This document shows, piece after piece, positions 1 to 9,618 of a stretch of 64,000 nt of DNA; position 1 is the stretch's first letter; every line of letters starts with the position of its first letter. Origin of the DNA: an uncultured Flavobacteriales bacterium (GTDB lineage: Bacteria; Bacteroidota; Bacteroidia; Flavobacteriales_D; CAJJDF01). The position numbers and the translations under genes are program-made. The notes under the pieces were generated by a model, which was not told the DNA's origin, searched no databases, and was given only the letters and a program-made list of their open reading frames with translations. The stretch is taken from assembly GCA_937129365.1 (NCBI GenBank), contig CAKZNB010000047.1:1-64000 (forward strand). Reading direction: 5' to 3'.

Positions 1-3000
1 ATTACATGTGATTAAGCATAGCGTATCGTTTCCTATGTAGTTTGCATTTGGTGTGTAAGTGGCACAGTTTCCTGTTAAACTTGTCATTCCATTGCTTCCT
101 CCGTTACAGATGACTACACTGTCAGCCGTTTCACCTATTAAGTTAGTATCACAAAGTGTTGTGGTTCCATCTTCCGGAACTGTATCAGTTATAGTATCAG
201 TAATCCCAACGATTAATACTTCGACCATAATCGAATCACAAACAAATCCTTGGTTATTTAATAAGTGAAATTTAACAGTATCTCTTTTCGATCTATTGCT
301 AAATGCACTTGAATATACAAAGCAAGTATCACTTGTAAATGAAGTTGTAGAACCAACAACTTTTGGGTTAGTGACTATAACTAACGTATCTGATAATTCA
401 AATTTGGCTAAGAATTCCAAACATGTTGTGTCAGATGTTCCTGCTGAGACTATTAAACTCAGAGTGTCACCTGTCAGTTTAGCTGTTGGCCCTACAATTT
501 CATTACACTCTCTATCTCTATAGTCTATACCCATACCCGAGCTGTATGACGTAGAATTACAAACTTTTGATGCTGAATAATTTAAAAACGCAGTGTCCTC
601 AAACGTAAATACTAAATCAGCTACATCATTTGAATCTTCGTGATTCAATGCATTTCCTGTAAATGTTACGACTAGTCTCGTGTCATTATCAGTTAATTTT
701 AATACAGGTGTTAATCCTGGAGATACATTAGCTATTGATACTTCTGTTGTAGTATCTAATAAATTATCATTGTCAATATCTTGGAATGTATCATTCTTTA
801 ATATAATTACCAATGAGTCTTGAACTGCTCCATTATTGGCTGCTACTTCTACAAAATCTGCTGTGTTGAAGGTAAACTCTCTTATCGTTTCATCTGTATG
901 ATCAATTGTATATAATCTATCACCATCTGGATGAATAAATATTCCATTTTGAGTTAAGGATCCTATCCCTGCTATTCTTGCCTCACTATTTAAAACTGGT
1001 GCAGTAGAAAAATCAAAAGGGGCTGATAATGTATATTCTACAATGTTATCATCACTAGCTAATAATGGGTTTCCTGAGATATACAATTTGGTTCCATCAG
1101 CATTAAAATCAATTCCTGCTCCATAATTAAGCTCTGAACTAATGTCTAATGAATTAGAAGTATAAGAAGCCGTTCTTATATCATAAGGAGTACTTAAATT
1201 GTATTCATAAATCGAACTTGGTGAAGTTGATCCAGAAACATACATTTTTGTTCCATCATTACTAAATGCACATTCATATGGCCTATTGTCTTGTGTAGAT
1301 GTTACTGTATCTTTAAAAGAATAAACAGAGGTTGAAATGTCATATGGAGTTGACAATGTATATTCTACAATTCCTCCATATCTATGAGTGACATACATTT
1401 TGCTTCCGTCCGTACTAAAAGTAATTCCATAAGGAGCTAAATAGGAAGGTGCAGTAGTGAAAGAAAAAGTGACGTTTGGTGTTAAAACTGCTGATGTTAA
1501 ATCATAAGGGATTGTTAAAGAAAACTCCGTTACATCCCTTGTTGATCTGTCTGAAACGTAAACTTTTGTACCATCATTATTAAATACTACTCCTGAGGTT
1601 GCAGGCACCTGTGTAGTTACATTAAAACTAGCATTTGCTGTTGTAATTAAACTATCTAAATCTCCTGCTCCAGGTTGGAAGTAAGTTAAACATGGGCAAG
1701 GTATTGCTGCAATTGTGGCAAATACTGTTAGGGTATCACAATTTGTTCCAAGTGGACTGTAAGCATAGATAATAATTGTATCTGTTCCTATTACCCCACA
1801 ATCGGTAATTGCTGAGTAAACAAATGCTGTGTCATCTTCTATTAAACTAGAAGTTCCAAAAGTAGTTGTTGAAGAAATTATCGCTAAACTATCTCCTCTT
1901 CCAGGAATTGCAAATACAATTCTATTAGTATCTGAAGTTCCTCCAGGTACCGAGATTGAAAGCGTATCATTTACTATATCGGTACAGATTTCATCTATAT
2001 AGTCTATTCCCATTCCTGTGCTGTACAAGTTAGAATTACAAACATCTGCTGCTGCATTATTAACAAACGCAAGATTTGTGAATGTTACAACTAAATCTGC
2101 AACATCATTTACATTTTCGTGATCCAATGCGTTTCCGCTAAATGTTAAGACTAACCTTGTGTCATTATCTGTTAACTTCAATACTGGTGTTAACCCTGGA
2201 GACACATTAGCAATGAAAACTTCTGTAGTAGTATCTAATAAATTATCATTGTCAATATCTTGGAATGTATCATTCTTTAATACTATTACTAACGAATCTT
2301 GAACTGCTCCAGCATTTGCAGAGGTTTCTACAAAATTGGCTGTGTTGAATGTAAATTCTCTAATTGTTTCATCTGTATGATCAATAGTATATAATCTATC
2401 GCCATCTGGATGAATTCTAATTCCATTCTGATTGTTATTTGGTGTTACCAGATTTGCTCCGCTTTTATAAACTGGTGCAGTAGAAAAGTCAAAAGGTGAG
2501 GATAAAGAATACTCTACCACATTATCGTTTGATCCTGTAGCTGTAGCACCTGATATAAACATTTTAGATCCATCCGAATTAAAATCTATTGCTTGAGCAA
2601 TATTAAATTCTCCACTCAAACTGAATGAATTTCCTGTATAAGAAAGTGTCCCTATATCAAATGCTGTACTTAAACTATATTCAAAAACAGAAGATGGAGA
2701 AGTTGCACCTACCATATATAGTTTTGTCCCATCTGTACTAAACACACATTCGTTTGGATCATCTTGAGTATCGGTTACAGTGTCTTTAAATGTATAAACT
2801 GAAGTCGAAACATCAAATGGTGTTGACAATGCATACTCTACTATCCCTCCATATCTATGGGGGATATACATTTTGCTTCCATCATTGTTAAAAGCAATTC
2901 CATAAGGTGCCAAATAAGATGGTGCTGTAGTAAAAGAAAAAGTAACGCTAGGGCTTAAAACTCCTGATGTTAAATCATAAGGATTCGTCAGTGTGTACTC

Positions 3001-6000
3001 CGTTACATCTCTTGTTGATCTATCTGTTACATATACTTTTGTTCCAGTGTTATTAAATGCTAACCCTGAAGTTGCTGCAATTTGAGTTGTTACATTAAAA
3101 CTTGAAGTTGCTGTTGTTTTTAAACTATCCAAGTTTCCTACTCCTGGCTGGAAATAAGTCAAACAAGGGAAAGTTAATTCTGCAACATTCAACATAATTA
3201 TTGTTGTGTCACAAACTCCATCATTACACACTGCGATACATAATGTATCATTTCCTTGATATCCTGAAGTTGGTGTATAGGTTAGGCAGTTTCCTGAGCC
3301 AGTAATGGCTCCATTTGAAGGTGTTCCACAAGAAACTGTGCTATCTGCAGTAAATCCATTTAATACAGTATCACAAATTACATAAGTACTATCTTGGAAA
3401 ATCTTTTTAGAGATGGTGTCTTTTTCTGGAAGAACAGTCAGTTCAACTCTTGTTGTGTCGCATACTCCATTTTTACAGACTAAAATACATAGTGTATCGT
3501 TTCCAACAAATTGGGAATTTGGTGTGTAAGTTGCACATCCACCTGTTACAGTTGTTGTTCCGTTAGAACCTTGTCCACAAATTATTACACTATCTGCTGA
3601 TGTTCCTATTAGTGAAGTATCACATAGTGTAAATGTTCCTTTCTGGCTTACAGAATCTGTTAGTGTATCTGTTAAGGGTTGTACGGTAATATTTACAATA
3701 GTCGTGTCACAAATACTATCGTTACAAACTATGATGCAAAGAGTATCTACTCCAAAATATCCTGAAGTTGGCGAGTAAGTTACACATCCTCCCGAAAGAG
3801 TAGAAGTTCCGTTAGTTCCACCATTGCAAACTAATACGCTATCAGCTGTAATTCCATTTAATAAGGTATCGCAAATTACAATTGAATCTCCTTCTGGTAA
3901 AGTTAAAGGAATTGTGTCTGTAGTTCCTGGAGCAACTTTTAATTTAATAATTGTTGTGTCACAAACTCCATCCTTGCATGTTAATACACAGATAGAATCG
4001 TTACCAATGTAATTAGTATCTGGCACATAAGTTAAGCATCCGCCAGTTATTGTGGTTGTTCCATTTTGAGAAGGACATAATAACGATAACGAATCTGCAT
4101 TAATTCCTGCTAATGTTGTATCACAAATTGTAAACAGGCTATCTTCTGGAATAAATCCAAATGAATAATCTGATGGTCCTGGATTGATAACGATATTCAC
4201 AATTGTGGTATCACAAATTCCGTTTACACAAGAAATAATACATACTTCATCTGTTCCAAAATAATCTGTATTTGGGGTGTAAGTGTAGCAATTTCCTGTA
4301 ATGCTTCCTGTTCCATTTGTTCCTGCTCCACACAATGAAATACTATCTGTAGTAAATCCATTGATTAAGGTATCACACAGAACTAAAGGTGTGTTTTTAT
4401 CTGTAGTTTGTGTTATTGTGTCTTTCTTTGGAGAAACTGTAAGTGTTACAATTGTTGTATCACATACTCCTCCTTTACAAGCTATTAAACACAATGTGTC
4501 GTTTCCAAAGAAATTTGAATCTGGTGTGTAGGTTGCACAATTTGAAGAAATCGTGATTGCTCCATTTACTGGGTCGTTACAAGTAACAACACTGTCTGCA
4601 GTACCTCCAATTAAATTGGTGTCGCACAAAGTTAATGGTGTGTTTTCATTTATTGTATCTGAAATCGTATCAGATACACAAGCTACAAATACAAACAATG
4701 TGTCTTGAGTAGTTGATTTTCCATCCGTTACTCCATAGAATACTGAATCTGTTCCACAGAAATCTGGTGCTGGCACATAGTCAATTGTGCTATCTCCTTT
4801 TACAGTGATTGTTGCTCCAGAATTTACAAAAGCAGTATCAATATAAATTGAATCTCCATCTGCATCCATGTTATTAGTTAATACTTTAATGTTGGTTGCT
4901 GAATCATCTTCGGCTAACATTACTGTATCATTTGCATTAGTTGGGGCAGTATTACTTGCTCCAAAGAAATACATACCTCCATTATTAGAAGATTTTTTAG
5001 GTGCACCTACAAAAAATTCTCCGTTACATAAAGCAACTGATCCTCCAAAATTATCTCCAGATGAGATATCAGAAGATTCATATTTGGTATCAAATTGCCA
5101 GTTACTCCCGTTCAACTCAAATCTATAAACAGCTCCTTGACCAGTAGGGTTTTGAGAAGAAGGCTGAGGACCATCAGTAAACCCTTGATTAACCGCAGAA
5201 GAAACAACTGTTGTTCCATCTATCTCTACATCATGACCAAACATGTCTCCATTAGTTCCATCTGGCATTTGTAGTATGGCAGTCTCAGACCATGTAGTTC
5301 CTGTTAATTCATATACATAGGCTTTACCGGGCATACTTGGATTTATACCCGAGAACATAAACCCTCCTGGGTAAAATAAATCTTCGGCTCCAACTACTGC
5401 TCTATTGCCATCAATTGATACTGAAGTACCAAAATAATCCCTTACTACTCCATCTGAAGCTGTTAAAATACTTTCATTCCAACTAGTTCCATCATGTACC
5501 CATACGTAAGCTTTACCAGTACCTGTGTTTTGATTCTTATCACTTGAAATAATTTTATTTCCACTTAAAGAAAGTGTTTTTGAACTAAAGAAAAATCCTG
5601 AATTATCAGAAGGTTGTAACCTAAATGTTTCTGTCCAAGTTCCTGCTGTTTTATCAAAAACCCATATTGATCCAGCTCCAGTTGTACTTCTTGTACCGAA
5701 TACTATTCTATTTGACTCAATATCAACTGCAGTACCAATTTGTGTTTGTCCTGTTGTAACAGATGGAGTAAGTTGAGCAGTTTCACTCCAAGTTGATGAA
5801 CTGTATTCAAAAACATGAACTCTATTTCTTGAACCCACAACAATTTGATCCCCGTCAATTGCCACACTTGAACCAAATTGCTTAAATGAAGATTCTAATG
5901 TTGTTGGTGGAGTTAAGGTTTGTTCTAATACCCAAACTCCACCTGATCTTTCATACACATATACAGCTCCGTTATTACTTCCAGAAGTTGGAGCTCCTAC

Positions 6001-9000
6001 TACTGCTTTATTACAGTCAAAATCTATTCTGGATCCAAATCCTTCTCCAGATACTTGGTTTGGAATAATTTCTTGTTCATTTTCTATACTTAATTGTAAA
6101 ATTACTCTTACAAAATCAAACCCGGAACTTGGGCATCCGCCAACAGTTTGAGTAACAACATAAGTTCCTCCAGAAATTAATGTGTCAGTTAAATTTATCG
6201 GTGTTCCTCCTGTTGGTGCTTCATTTAAATACCATGTAAGATTTGTCCCTGTTACATAAGGAACTAAATCAGCTACGGTTTTATAATCTTCTTGTAAAAA
6301 GACAAGTGTATCCTCAACAATTTTTGGAGGATCTGTAAATGCAACATAATTTGTATCTGTATAAAATTCGCTACATACACTGTTATAAATTTTTACTGGT
6401 CCTGAACCGTCAGGGAGACTATCGAAAATTAACTTCCCTGTTCCATCAGTTGTGAAATTACCTCCAATTGTAGGTTGGATTTGAATAAAATAAGAGGTGG
6501 TTGGTTCTAAATTTGTAATTGTAAAACTTCCGCTATCTCCACAATTAGTAGGATCAATATGGGTGATAGTTGGGTTTAATCCTGCTTTCTTCACCCAAAC
6601 ACTATCAGAAGCAATGATACTTTGAGTATCTGAAAGACACCCGCCATCTACTTTTACAATTAACAATAAAGAATCTGAAGAAAAAGGGGGTACAGTAATA
6701 TTATCAAAATATAAGTTTGTTCCTTGAGCTAAAGTATCTTGGCTATTTATACTATCGGGTACTAAAACAAATTTTTGTCCAGTAGCATACAAATTACTTG
6801 ACCCGCCAGAATTCTGAATCCTAACATTATCTCCATCACAGACTAATAAGGTTCCTGTTGAACTGTTGAAATTGGATAAATTGGTAATTCTAATACTAGG
6901 TTTTAAAGGGTCTGGACAAAAATTAATTGTAAGTTCACCTACTGTTGTATCAGTGAATATAGCTCCTCCTCCATATGTCTCACAAACAACTACATCATAT
7001 ACAGAATCTATTAAACCATGACCTGAAGGGAATGACAATGTCCATGCACCAGTACTGTCACCTCTAGTAAGGTTCCCGTCACCATCTGTGTATGTTGTAC
7101 CATTTATCTTAACTGTTAGAACCGAACTATTTGAGGTATAAGTTCCTGCTATTGTCATGGAAGAGGTATCAGTAAAAAAATTTGTCCCAGCATTTGGTCC
7201 CGAGGTTAAAACTGTTACTGTTGGAATTTTTGGCCCTGGTCCCCATATAACTCCATGGTCTCTATAATTGTAATGAATATTTCCAATATGATAAATATCT
7301 TCTCCATGAGTCTGATAATCTTTATAATACTTATTTTTATTCAGAAAAGAACTTTTCATTACTGAAGGAATGCCAATTAGTAAATGGTCAATCTCACTAT
7401 AAGAATCTGCAAGTTTATTAAACCTAAATGATTTTGATGTTGTCCCATAAAATGAAGTATCATTAAGCGAGTTTCCTTCACCTATATATCTATTTGGAAT
7501 AGGTAGATTATAATTAGGAATTTCGATACTTGGATTAATTTCACTTTGTTTTAAAAATCCTGAAAAATTATCTGATACAGGGTCATAAGACCACAATTGA
7601 GATAGGTGAGAAGTTGAGCCAGAGGTGTAACTAGCAATAAAATAAAGTTTATTATCAAATTTTGTCAGTCTGCCAAAATTTGGAGATAAAGCACTTCCAA
7701 GTGAAATTTGAGTAGTAGGGTCATTTTGTGCCAAATTTCTAACCAATACAACTGTATCATTTGTCACATCATATTTATATAGTTCTTTTCCTATTCCACC
7801 ATAAAGACTAGCTGTTCCTGAATGGGTTGAAGAAGATAATAAGGCTGTATCTGCATTTGTCATTGTGAAATAAATATCCCCATTTACTGCTATTAAATCA
7901 GAAATTCCTTCTTGAGCCGCATCTAAATTATTAAATGTGGAATTATTGTATGCAGAATTAGTAGAAGTAAATCTATGTAGATTGTCTTCTCCACCAAGGT
8001 CTGTTAATTGTTCAAAAATGTTTGTAGTTAAATCATATCTCCATAATTCGGTATCAAAAGAAAATTGAGAAGTACCTAAGTCTGCATTGTGAACTAATGA
8101 ATCTGTGTAAGAAAAATAAAGTTTATTATCACTACCTAATTCAATATTAGAGGAAATATTTCCTCTACCATTACCAGTAGAGTTACCTACAATAGGTAAC
8201 GAATCAATAAATACTACTTGTGTACTTCCAGAGACAAGTTTCACTAGAGTTTGTGATTTGCCAGAAATTGCTGGCGTTGGAAAGTTTTTTCTTAAAAAGA
8301 AATAAAAATCACCTCCATATTCAACACCAAATTTTGCAGAAGTATTTGATTCATCCACATCTAACCTCTCTCCTGATGAATCTAGGATTTCTTCAACTCC
8401 ATTTGCAACAGTATATTTATAAAGTTGGGTGCCAGCACTAATACTTCGCATTGTGAAGTATAAATCACCTGCGAATATAAAAAAACGTCCTGGAGAAAAA
8501 GGGTTAAGTGGAGGCCCTGACACTCCACTGAAATATCTAGGGCCTATGTTAGATAATTTTGTAATTGATAGACTATCAGCCATCCACAATTGATAACTCC
8601 CTACCAAAGAATCTCTAGCAAAGAAAAAAAGTTTACCATCTTTTTCTATCAAAGAATTAAAGCCTACCGCATCCCCTGGCTGGGTTGAAGAAATTTTTGG
8701 TAAAATAATAAAAGTAGTATCAAATCCAGATATTAAATGTCTTGCGTGTAACTCAGTACCCTCTCTTTCTCCATAATTATTATTAAGGTTTGATTCTCCT
8801 CCATATGTTATTTCTCCTACATAATATAATATATCCCCTATGATATTTATCTTCCTTACAAGGCCAGGGAAATAAATTAGAGGCTGTGTTGCAAATGGTG
8901 CGGTATTAATTTTTGTTGCGGTTCCCTGCTGATAAGGATCACAAGGAAAAGTAATTACAAGTGATCCAAGAGCACTGTCTTTTCCATTACTAGCATAAAA

Positions 9001-9372
9001 TGATATCGTATCCCTAAGACAAGAGGTAATTGAAGTGGGCACTGTGTATTTAATAGCTGTATTATATAATCCACCCGTTTCAACAGTTCCTCCTGCTGAA
9101 CTTGTAAAGGGACCATGAACCACTAATAGATTATTTGAGTCATTTTCAAATCTATCATTTGGAAATACAAACATAAAAGGAGTGCTTGTATTATTTGCAA
9201 AACCTGAATCACTTAATTCTTGACTCCAACCAGTGGTAGGAAAATTTGAGAATTCATGTTCTTTAATTTGTCCATCCCAAGTAACTTGAGAAAATCCGCT
9301 ACTAGAAAAAATAAAAAGTGCAACTAATGCAATAATGCTTTTGAAAAATGGAAATGTAGAATAATGCTTCAT
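1..9372 (-). CDS. Giant secreted multidomain adhesin-like protein (3' end beyond window)
   Basis: The frame is open from the ATG at 9372 down to base 1, giving 3124 codons with no stop, so the C-terminus lies off the left edge. Residues 1-29 form a signal peptide ending near GFSQ. Residues about 125-708 contain repeated LYF..ELWRYD segments like Bacteroidota ELK/kelch propellers. Ig-like segments follow (about 709-1090), then seven FG-GAP motifs (about 1105-1463), one cadherin-like unit beginning NTAPTNANDTV, six cysteine-rich repeats (about 1561-2065), and two copies of a YVTN-like propeller (about 2068-2470 and 2560-2960). A seventh cysteine repeat starts at the left edge. I infer cell-surface adhesion or sensing. 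A type IX secretion C-terminal signal is expected but would be outside the window. The large number of Asp, Asn and Thr residues suits a secreted, calcium-binding protein. Upstream is only a short AT-rich region, so it is probably transcribed alone. Confidence 0.9.
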   Translation of the reverse strand, partial: MKHYSTFPFFKSIIALVALFIFSSSGFSQVTWDGQIKEHEFSNFPTTGWSQELSDSGFANNTSTPFMFVFPNDRFENDSNNLLVVHGPFTSSAGGTVETGGLYNTAIKYTVPTSITSCLRDTISFYASNGKDSALGSLVITFPCDPYQQGTATKINTAPFATQPLIYFPGLVRKINIIGDILYYVGEITYGGESNLNNNYGEREGTELHARHLISGFDTTFIILPKISSTQPGDAVGFNSLIEKDGKLFFFARDSLVGSYQLWMADSLSITKLSNIGPRYFSGVSGPPLNPFSPGRFFIFAGDLYFTMRSISAGTQLYKYTVANGVEEILDSSGERLDVDESNTSAKFGVEYGGDFYFFLRKNFPTPAISGKSQTLVKLVSGSTQVVFIDSLPIVGNSTGNGRGNISSNIELGSDNKLYFSYTDSLVHNADLGTSQFSFDTELWRYDLTTNIFEQLTDLGGEDNLHRFTSTNSAYNNSTFNNLDAAQEGISDLIAVNGDIYFTMTNADTALLSSSTHSGTASLYGGIGKELYKYDVTNDTVVLVRNLAQNDPTTQISLGSALSPNFGRLTKFDNKLYFIASYTSGSTSHLSQLWSYDPVSDNFSGFLKQSEINPSIEIPNYNLPIPNRYIGEGNSLNDTSFYGTTSKSFRFNKLADSYSEIDHLLIGIPSVMKSSFLNKNKYYKDYQTHGEDIYHIGNIHYNYRDHGVIWGPGPKIPTVTVLTSGPNAGTNFFTDTSSMTIAGTYTSNSSVLTVKINGTTYTDGDGNLTRGDSTGAWTLSFPSGHGLIDSVYDVVVCETYGGGAIFTDTTVGELTINFCPDPLKPSIRITNLSNFNSSTGTLLVCDGDNVRIQNSGGSSNLYATGQKFVLVPDSINSQDTLAQGTNLYFDNITVPPFSSDSLLLIVKVDGGCLSDTQSIIASDSVWVKKAGLNPTITHIDPTNCGDSGSFTITNLEPTTSYFIQIQPTIGGNFTTDGTGKLIFDSLPDGSGPVKIYNSVCSEFYTDTNYVAFTDPPKIVEDTLVFLQEDYKTVADLVPYVTGTNLTWYLNEAPTGGTPINLTDTLISGGTYVVTQTVGGCPSSGFDFVRVILQLSIENEQEIIPNQVSGEGFGSRIDFDCNKAVVGAPTSGSNNGAVYVYERSGGVWVLEQTLTPPTTLESSFKQFGSSVAIDGDQIVVGSRNRVHVFEYSSSTWSETAQLTPSVTTGQTQIGTAVDIESNRIVFGTRSTTGAGSIWVFDKTAGTWTETFRLQPSDNSGFFFSSKTLSLSGNKIISSDKNQNTGTGKAYVWVHDGTSWNESILTASDGVVRDYFGTSVSIDGNRAVVGAEDLFYPGGFMFSGINPSMPGKAYVYELTGTTWSETAILQMPDGTNGDMFGHDVEIDGTTVVSSAVNQGFTDGPQPSSQNPTGQGAVYRFELNGSNWQFDTKYESSDISSGDNFGGSVALCNGEFFVGAPKKSSNNGGMYFFGASNTAPTNANDTVMLAEDDSATNIKVLTNNMDADGDSIYIDTAFVNSGATITVKGDSTIDYVPAPDFCGTDSVFYGVTDGKSTTQDTLFVFVACVSDTISDTINENTPLTLCDTNLIGGTADSVVTCNDPVNGAITISSNCATYTPDSNFFGNDTLCLIACKGGVCDTTIVTLTVSPKKDTITQTTDKNTPLVLCDTLINGFTTDSISLCGAGTNGTGSITGNCYTYTPNTDYFGTDEVCIISCVNGICDTTIVNIVINPGPSDYSFGFIPEDSLFTICDTTLAGINADSLSLLCPSQNGTTTITGGCLTYVPDTNYIGNDSICVLTCKDGVCDTTIIKLKVAPGTTDTIPLTLPEGDSIVICDTLLNGITADSVLVCNGGTNGTSTLSGGCVTYSPTSGYFGVDTLCIIVCNDSICDTTIVNITVQPLTDTLTDSVSQKGTFTLCDTSLIGTSADSVIICGQGSNGTTTVTGGCATYTPNSQFVGNDTLCILVCKNGVCDTTRVELTVLPEKDTISKKIFQDSTYVICDTVLNGFTADSTVSCGTPSNGAITGSGNCLTYTPTSGYQGNDTLCIAVCNDGVCDTTIIMLNVAELTFPCLTYFQPGVGNLDSLKTTATSSFNVTTQIAATSGLAFNNTGTKVYVTDRSTRDVTEYTLTNPYDLTSGVLSPSVTFSFTTAPSYLAPYGIAFNNDGSKMYIPHRYGGIVEYALSTPFDVSTSVYTFKDTVTDTQDDPNECVFSTDGTKLYMVGATSPSSVFEYSLSTAFDIGTLSYTGNSFSLSGEFNIAQAIDFNSDGSKMFISGATATGSNDNVVEYSLSSPFDFSTAPVYKSGANLVTPNNNQNGIRIHPDGDRLYTIDHTDETIREFTFNTANFVETSANAGAVQDSLVIVLKNDTFQDIDNDNLLDTTTEVFIANVSPGLTPVLKLTDNDTRLVLTFSGNALDHENVNDVADLVVTFTNLAFVNNAAADVCNSNLYSTGMGIDYIDEICTDIVNDTLSISVPGGTSDTNRIVFAIPGRGDSLAIISSTTTFGTSSLIEDDTAFVYSAITDCGVIGTDTIIIYAYSPLGTNCDTLTVFATIAAIPCPCLTYFQPGAGDLDSLITTANASFNVTTQVPATSGVVFNNDGTKVYVSDRSTRDVTEFSLTIPYDLTSAVLTPNVTFSFTTAPSYLAPYGITFSTDGSKMYVTHRYGGIVEYTLSTPYDISTSVYSFKDTVTSTQDNRPYECAFSNDGTKMYVSGSTSPSSIYEYNLSTPYDIRTASYTSNSLDISSELNYGAGIDFNADGTKLYISGNPLLASDDNIVEYTLSAPFDFSTAPVLNSEARIAGIGSLTQNGIFIHPDGDRLYTIDHTDETIREFTFNTADFVEVAANNGAVQDSLVIILKNDTFQDIDNDNLLDTTTEVSIANVSPGLTPVLKLTDNDTRLVVTFTGNALNHEDSNDVADLVFTFEDTAFLNYSASKVCNSTSYSSGMGIDYRDRECNEIVGPTAKLTGDTLSLIVSAGTSDTTCLEFLAKFELSDTLVIVTNPKVVGSTTSFTSDTCFVYSSAFSNRSKRDTVKFHLLNNQGFVCDSIMVEVLIVGITDTITDTVPEDGTTTLCDTNLIGETADSVVICNGGSNGMTSLTGNCATYTPNANYIGNDTLCLITCN
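490..1697 (-). repeat. Internal duplication, copy B: YVTN-like propeller module
   Basis: This is the second copy of the module at 1970-3170, starting CLTYFQPGAGDLDSL and ending near CNSTSYSSGMGIDYRD. Many stretches of 20 nt or more are identical to copy A, such as around the DNDNLLDTTTE segment, while other parts have diverged. The copies are separated by a spacer of about 90 residues beginning EICTDIVNDTLSIS, so they lie in tandem but not directly adjacent. Confidence 0.8.
1970..3170 (-). repeat. Internal duplication, copy A: YVTN-like propeller module
   Basis: This begins at CLTYFQPGVGNLDSL and carries repeated GTKVYVTDRSTRDVTEYTL and GSKMYIPHRYGGIVEYAL type segments, about 50 residues apart, followed by a QDIDNDNLLDTTTE segment. 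It is matched almost residue for residue by copy B, displaced by about 1473 nt at its start and 1479 nt near its end, so small in-frame indels exist between them. Confidence 0.8.
3180..4690 (-). repeat. Six tandem ~83-residue six-cysteine repeats in the giant protein
   Basis: Six tandem coding repeats of about 250 nt each follow the pattern LCDT..LxG..ADSV..C..GTNG....G.C.TYTP...Y.GNDTLC...C..GVCDTT. Each repeat carries six cysteines at equivalent places, and the spacing is close to constant. The frame resembles tandem-95/cadherin-like surface repeats (the YTP...GNDT part), with the cysteines added. A seventh repeat of the same type begins at the left edge of the window. Three disulfides per repeat is an inference. 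Confidence 0.85.
4985..6060 (-). other. FG-GAP beta-propeller domain (seven motifs) within the giant protein
   Basis: Seven consecutive segments have the form FGxSVxIDGxxxVVGA, for example FGSSVAIDGDQIVVGS, FGTSVSIDGNRAVVGA and FGGSVALCNGEFFVGA. They are spaced roughly 50-65 residues apart. Seven is the blade number of integrin-type FG-GAP propellers, so this stretch probably folds as one closed propeller. Blades three and four are degenerate (QIGTAVDIESNRIVFG and FSSKTLSLSGNKIISS). Each blade also carries a KAYVYE / VYVYER-like strand. Confidence 0.75.
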
Positions 9373-9618
9373 ACCTTAATTATTATATAGTTTAATTAAG
9401 GCAAATCTATTTACACTATATTAAGGTATAAAGGGAAATGTTGCGAATGAAAATTTATCTGTTGTGAAAAACGCCCTTTTTGTTTGGAGGGTTTTTCAAA
9501 TAGGTTTTTCAACAGGTTATCAACAGTAAAAAGTGTATTAAAGGTGTTAACATCAATACAAAAGCGTTTTAATATTCTGTTAATCAAATGTTTGTGTAGG
9601 GCTGCTTTTTTATGGATT
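9373..9618. other. Intergenic region with DnaA-box-like sequences
   Basis: This 246-nt AT-rich stretch lies between the kinase gene end and the giant gene start. It contains TTTTCAACA at 9506-9514 and TTATCAACA at 9517-9525, each one or two mismatches from the DnaA box TTATCCACA and 2 nt apart, plus TTGTGAAAA at 9462-9470. An AT-rich block with TTAATTAAACTATATAATAA follows on the minus strand just before the giant gene. Whether this is an origin, a DnaA titration site or chance cannot be told from the window. The 71-codon frame across it looks spurious. Confidence 0.3.

Noticed and set aside
3180-4690. Possible CRISPR or DNA satellite because of regular ~250-nt periodicity
   Set aside because: The period is coding (about 83 residues), the repeats are conserved at protein level, and there are no short identical repeats with unique spacers.
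59-8441. Several short plus-strand frames opposite the giant gene
   Set aside because: They are antisense shadows of one continuous minus-strand frame of 3124 codons with clear domains.
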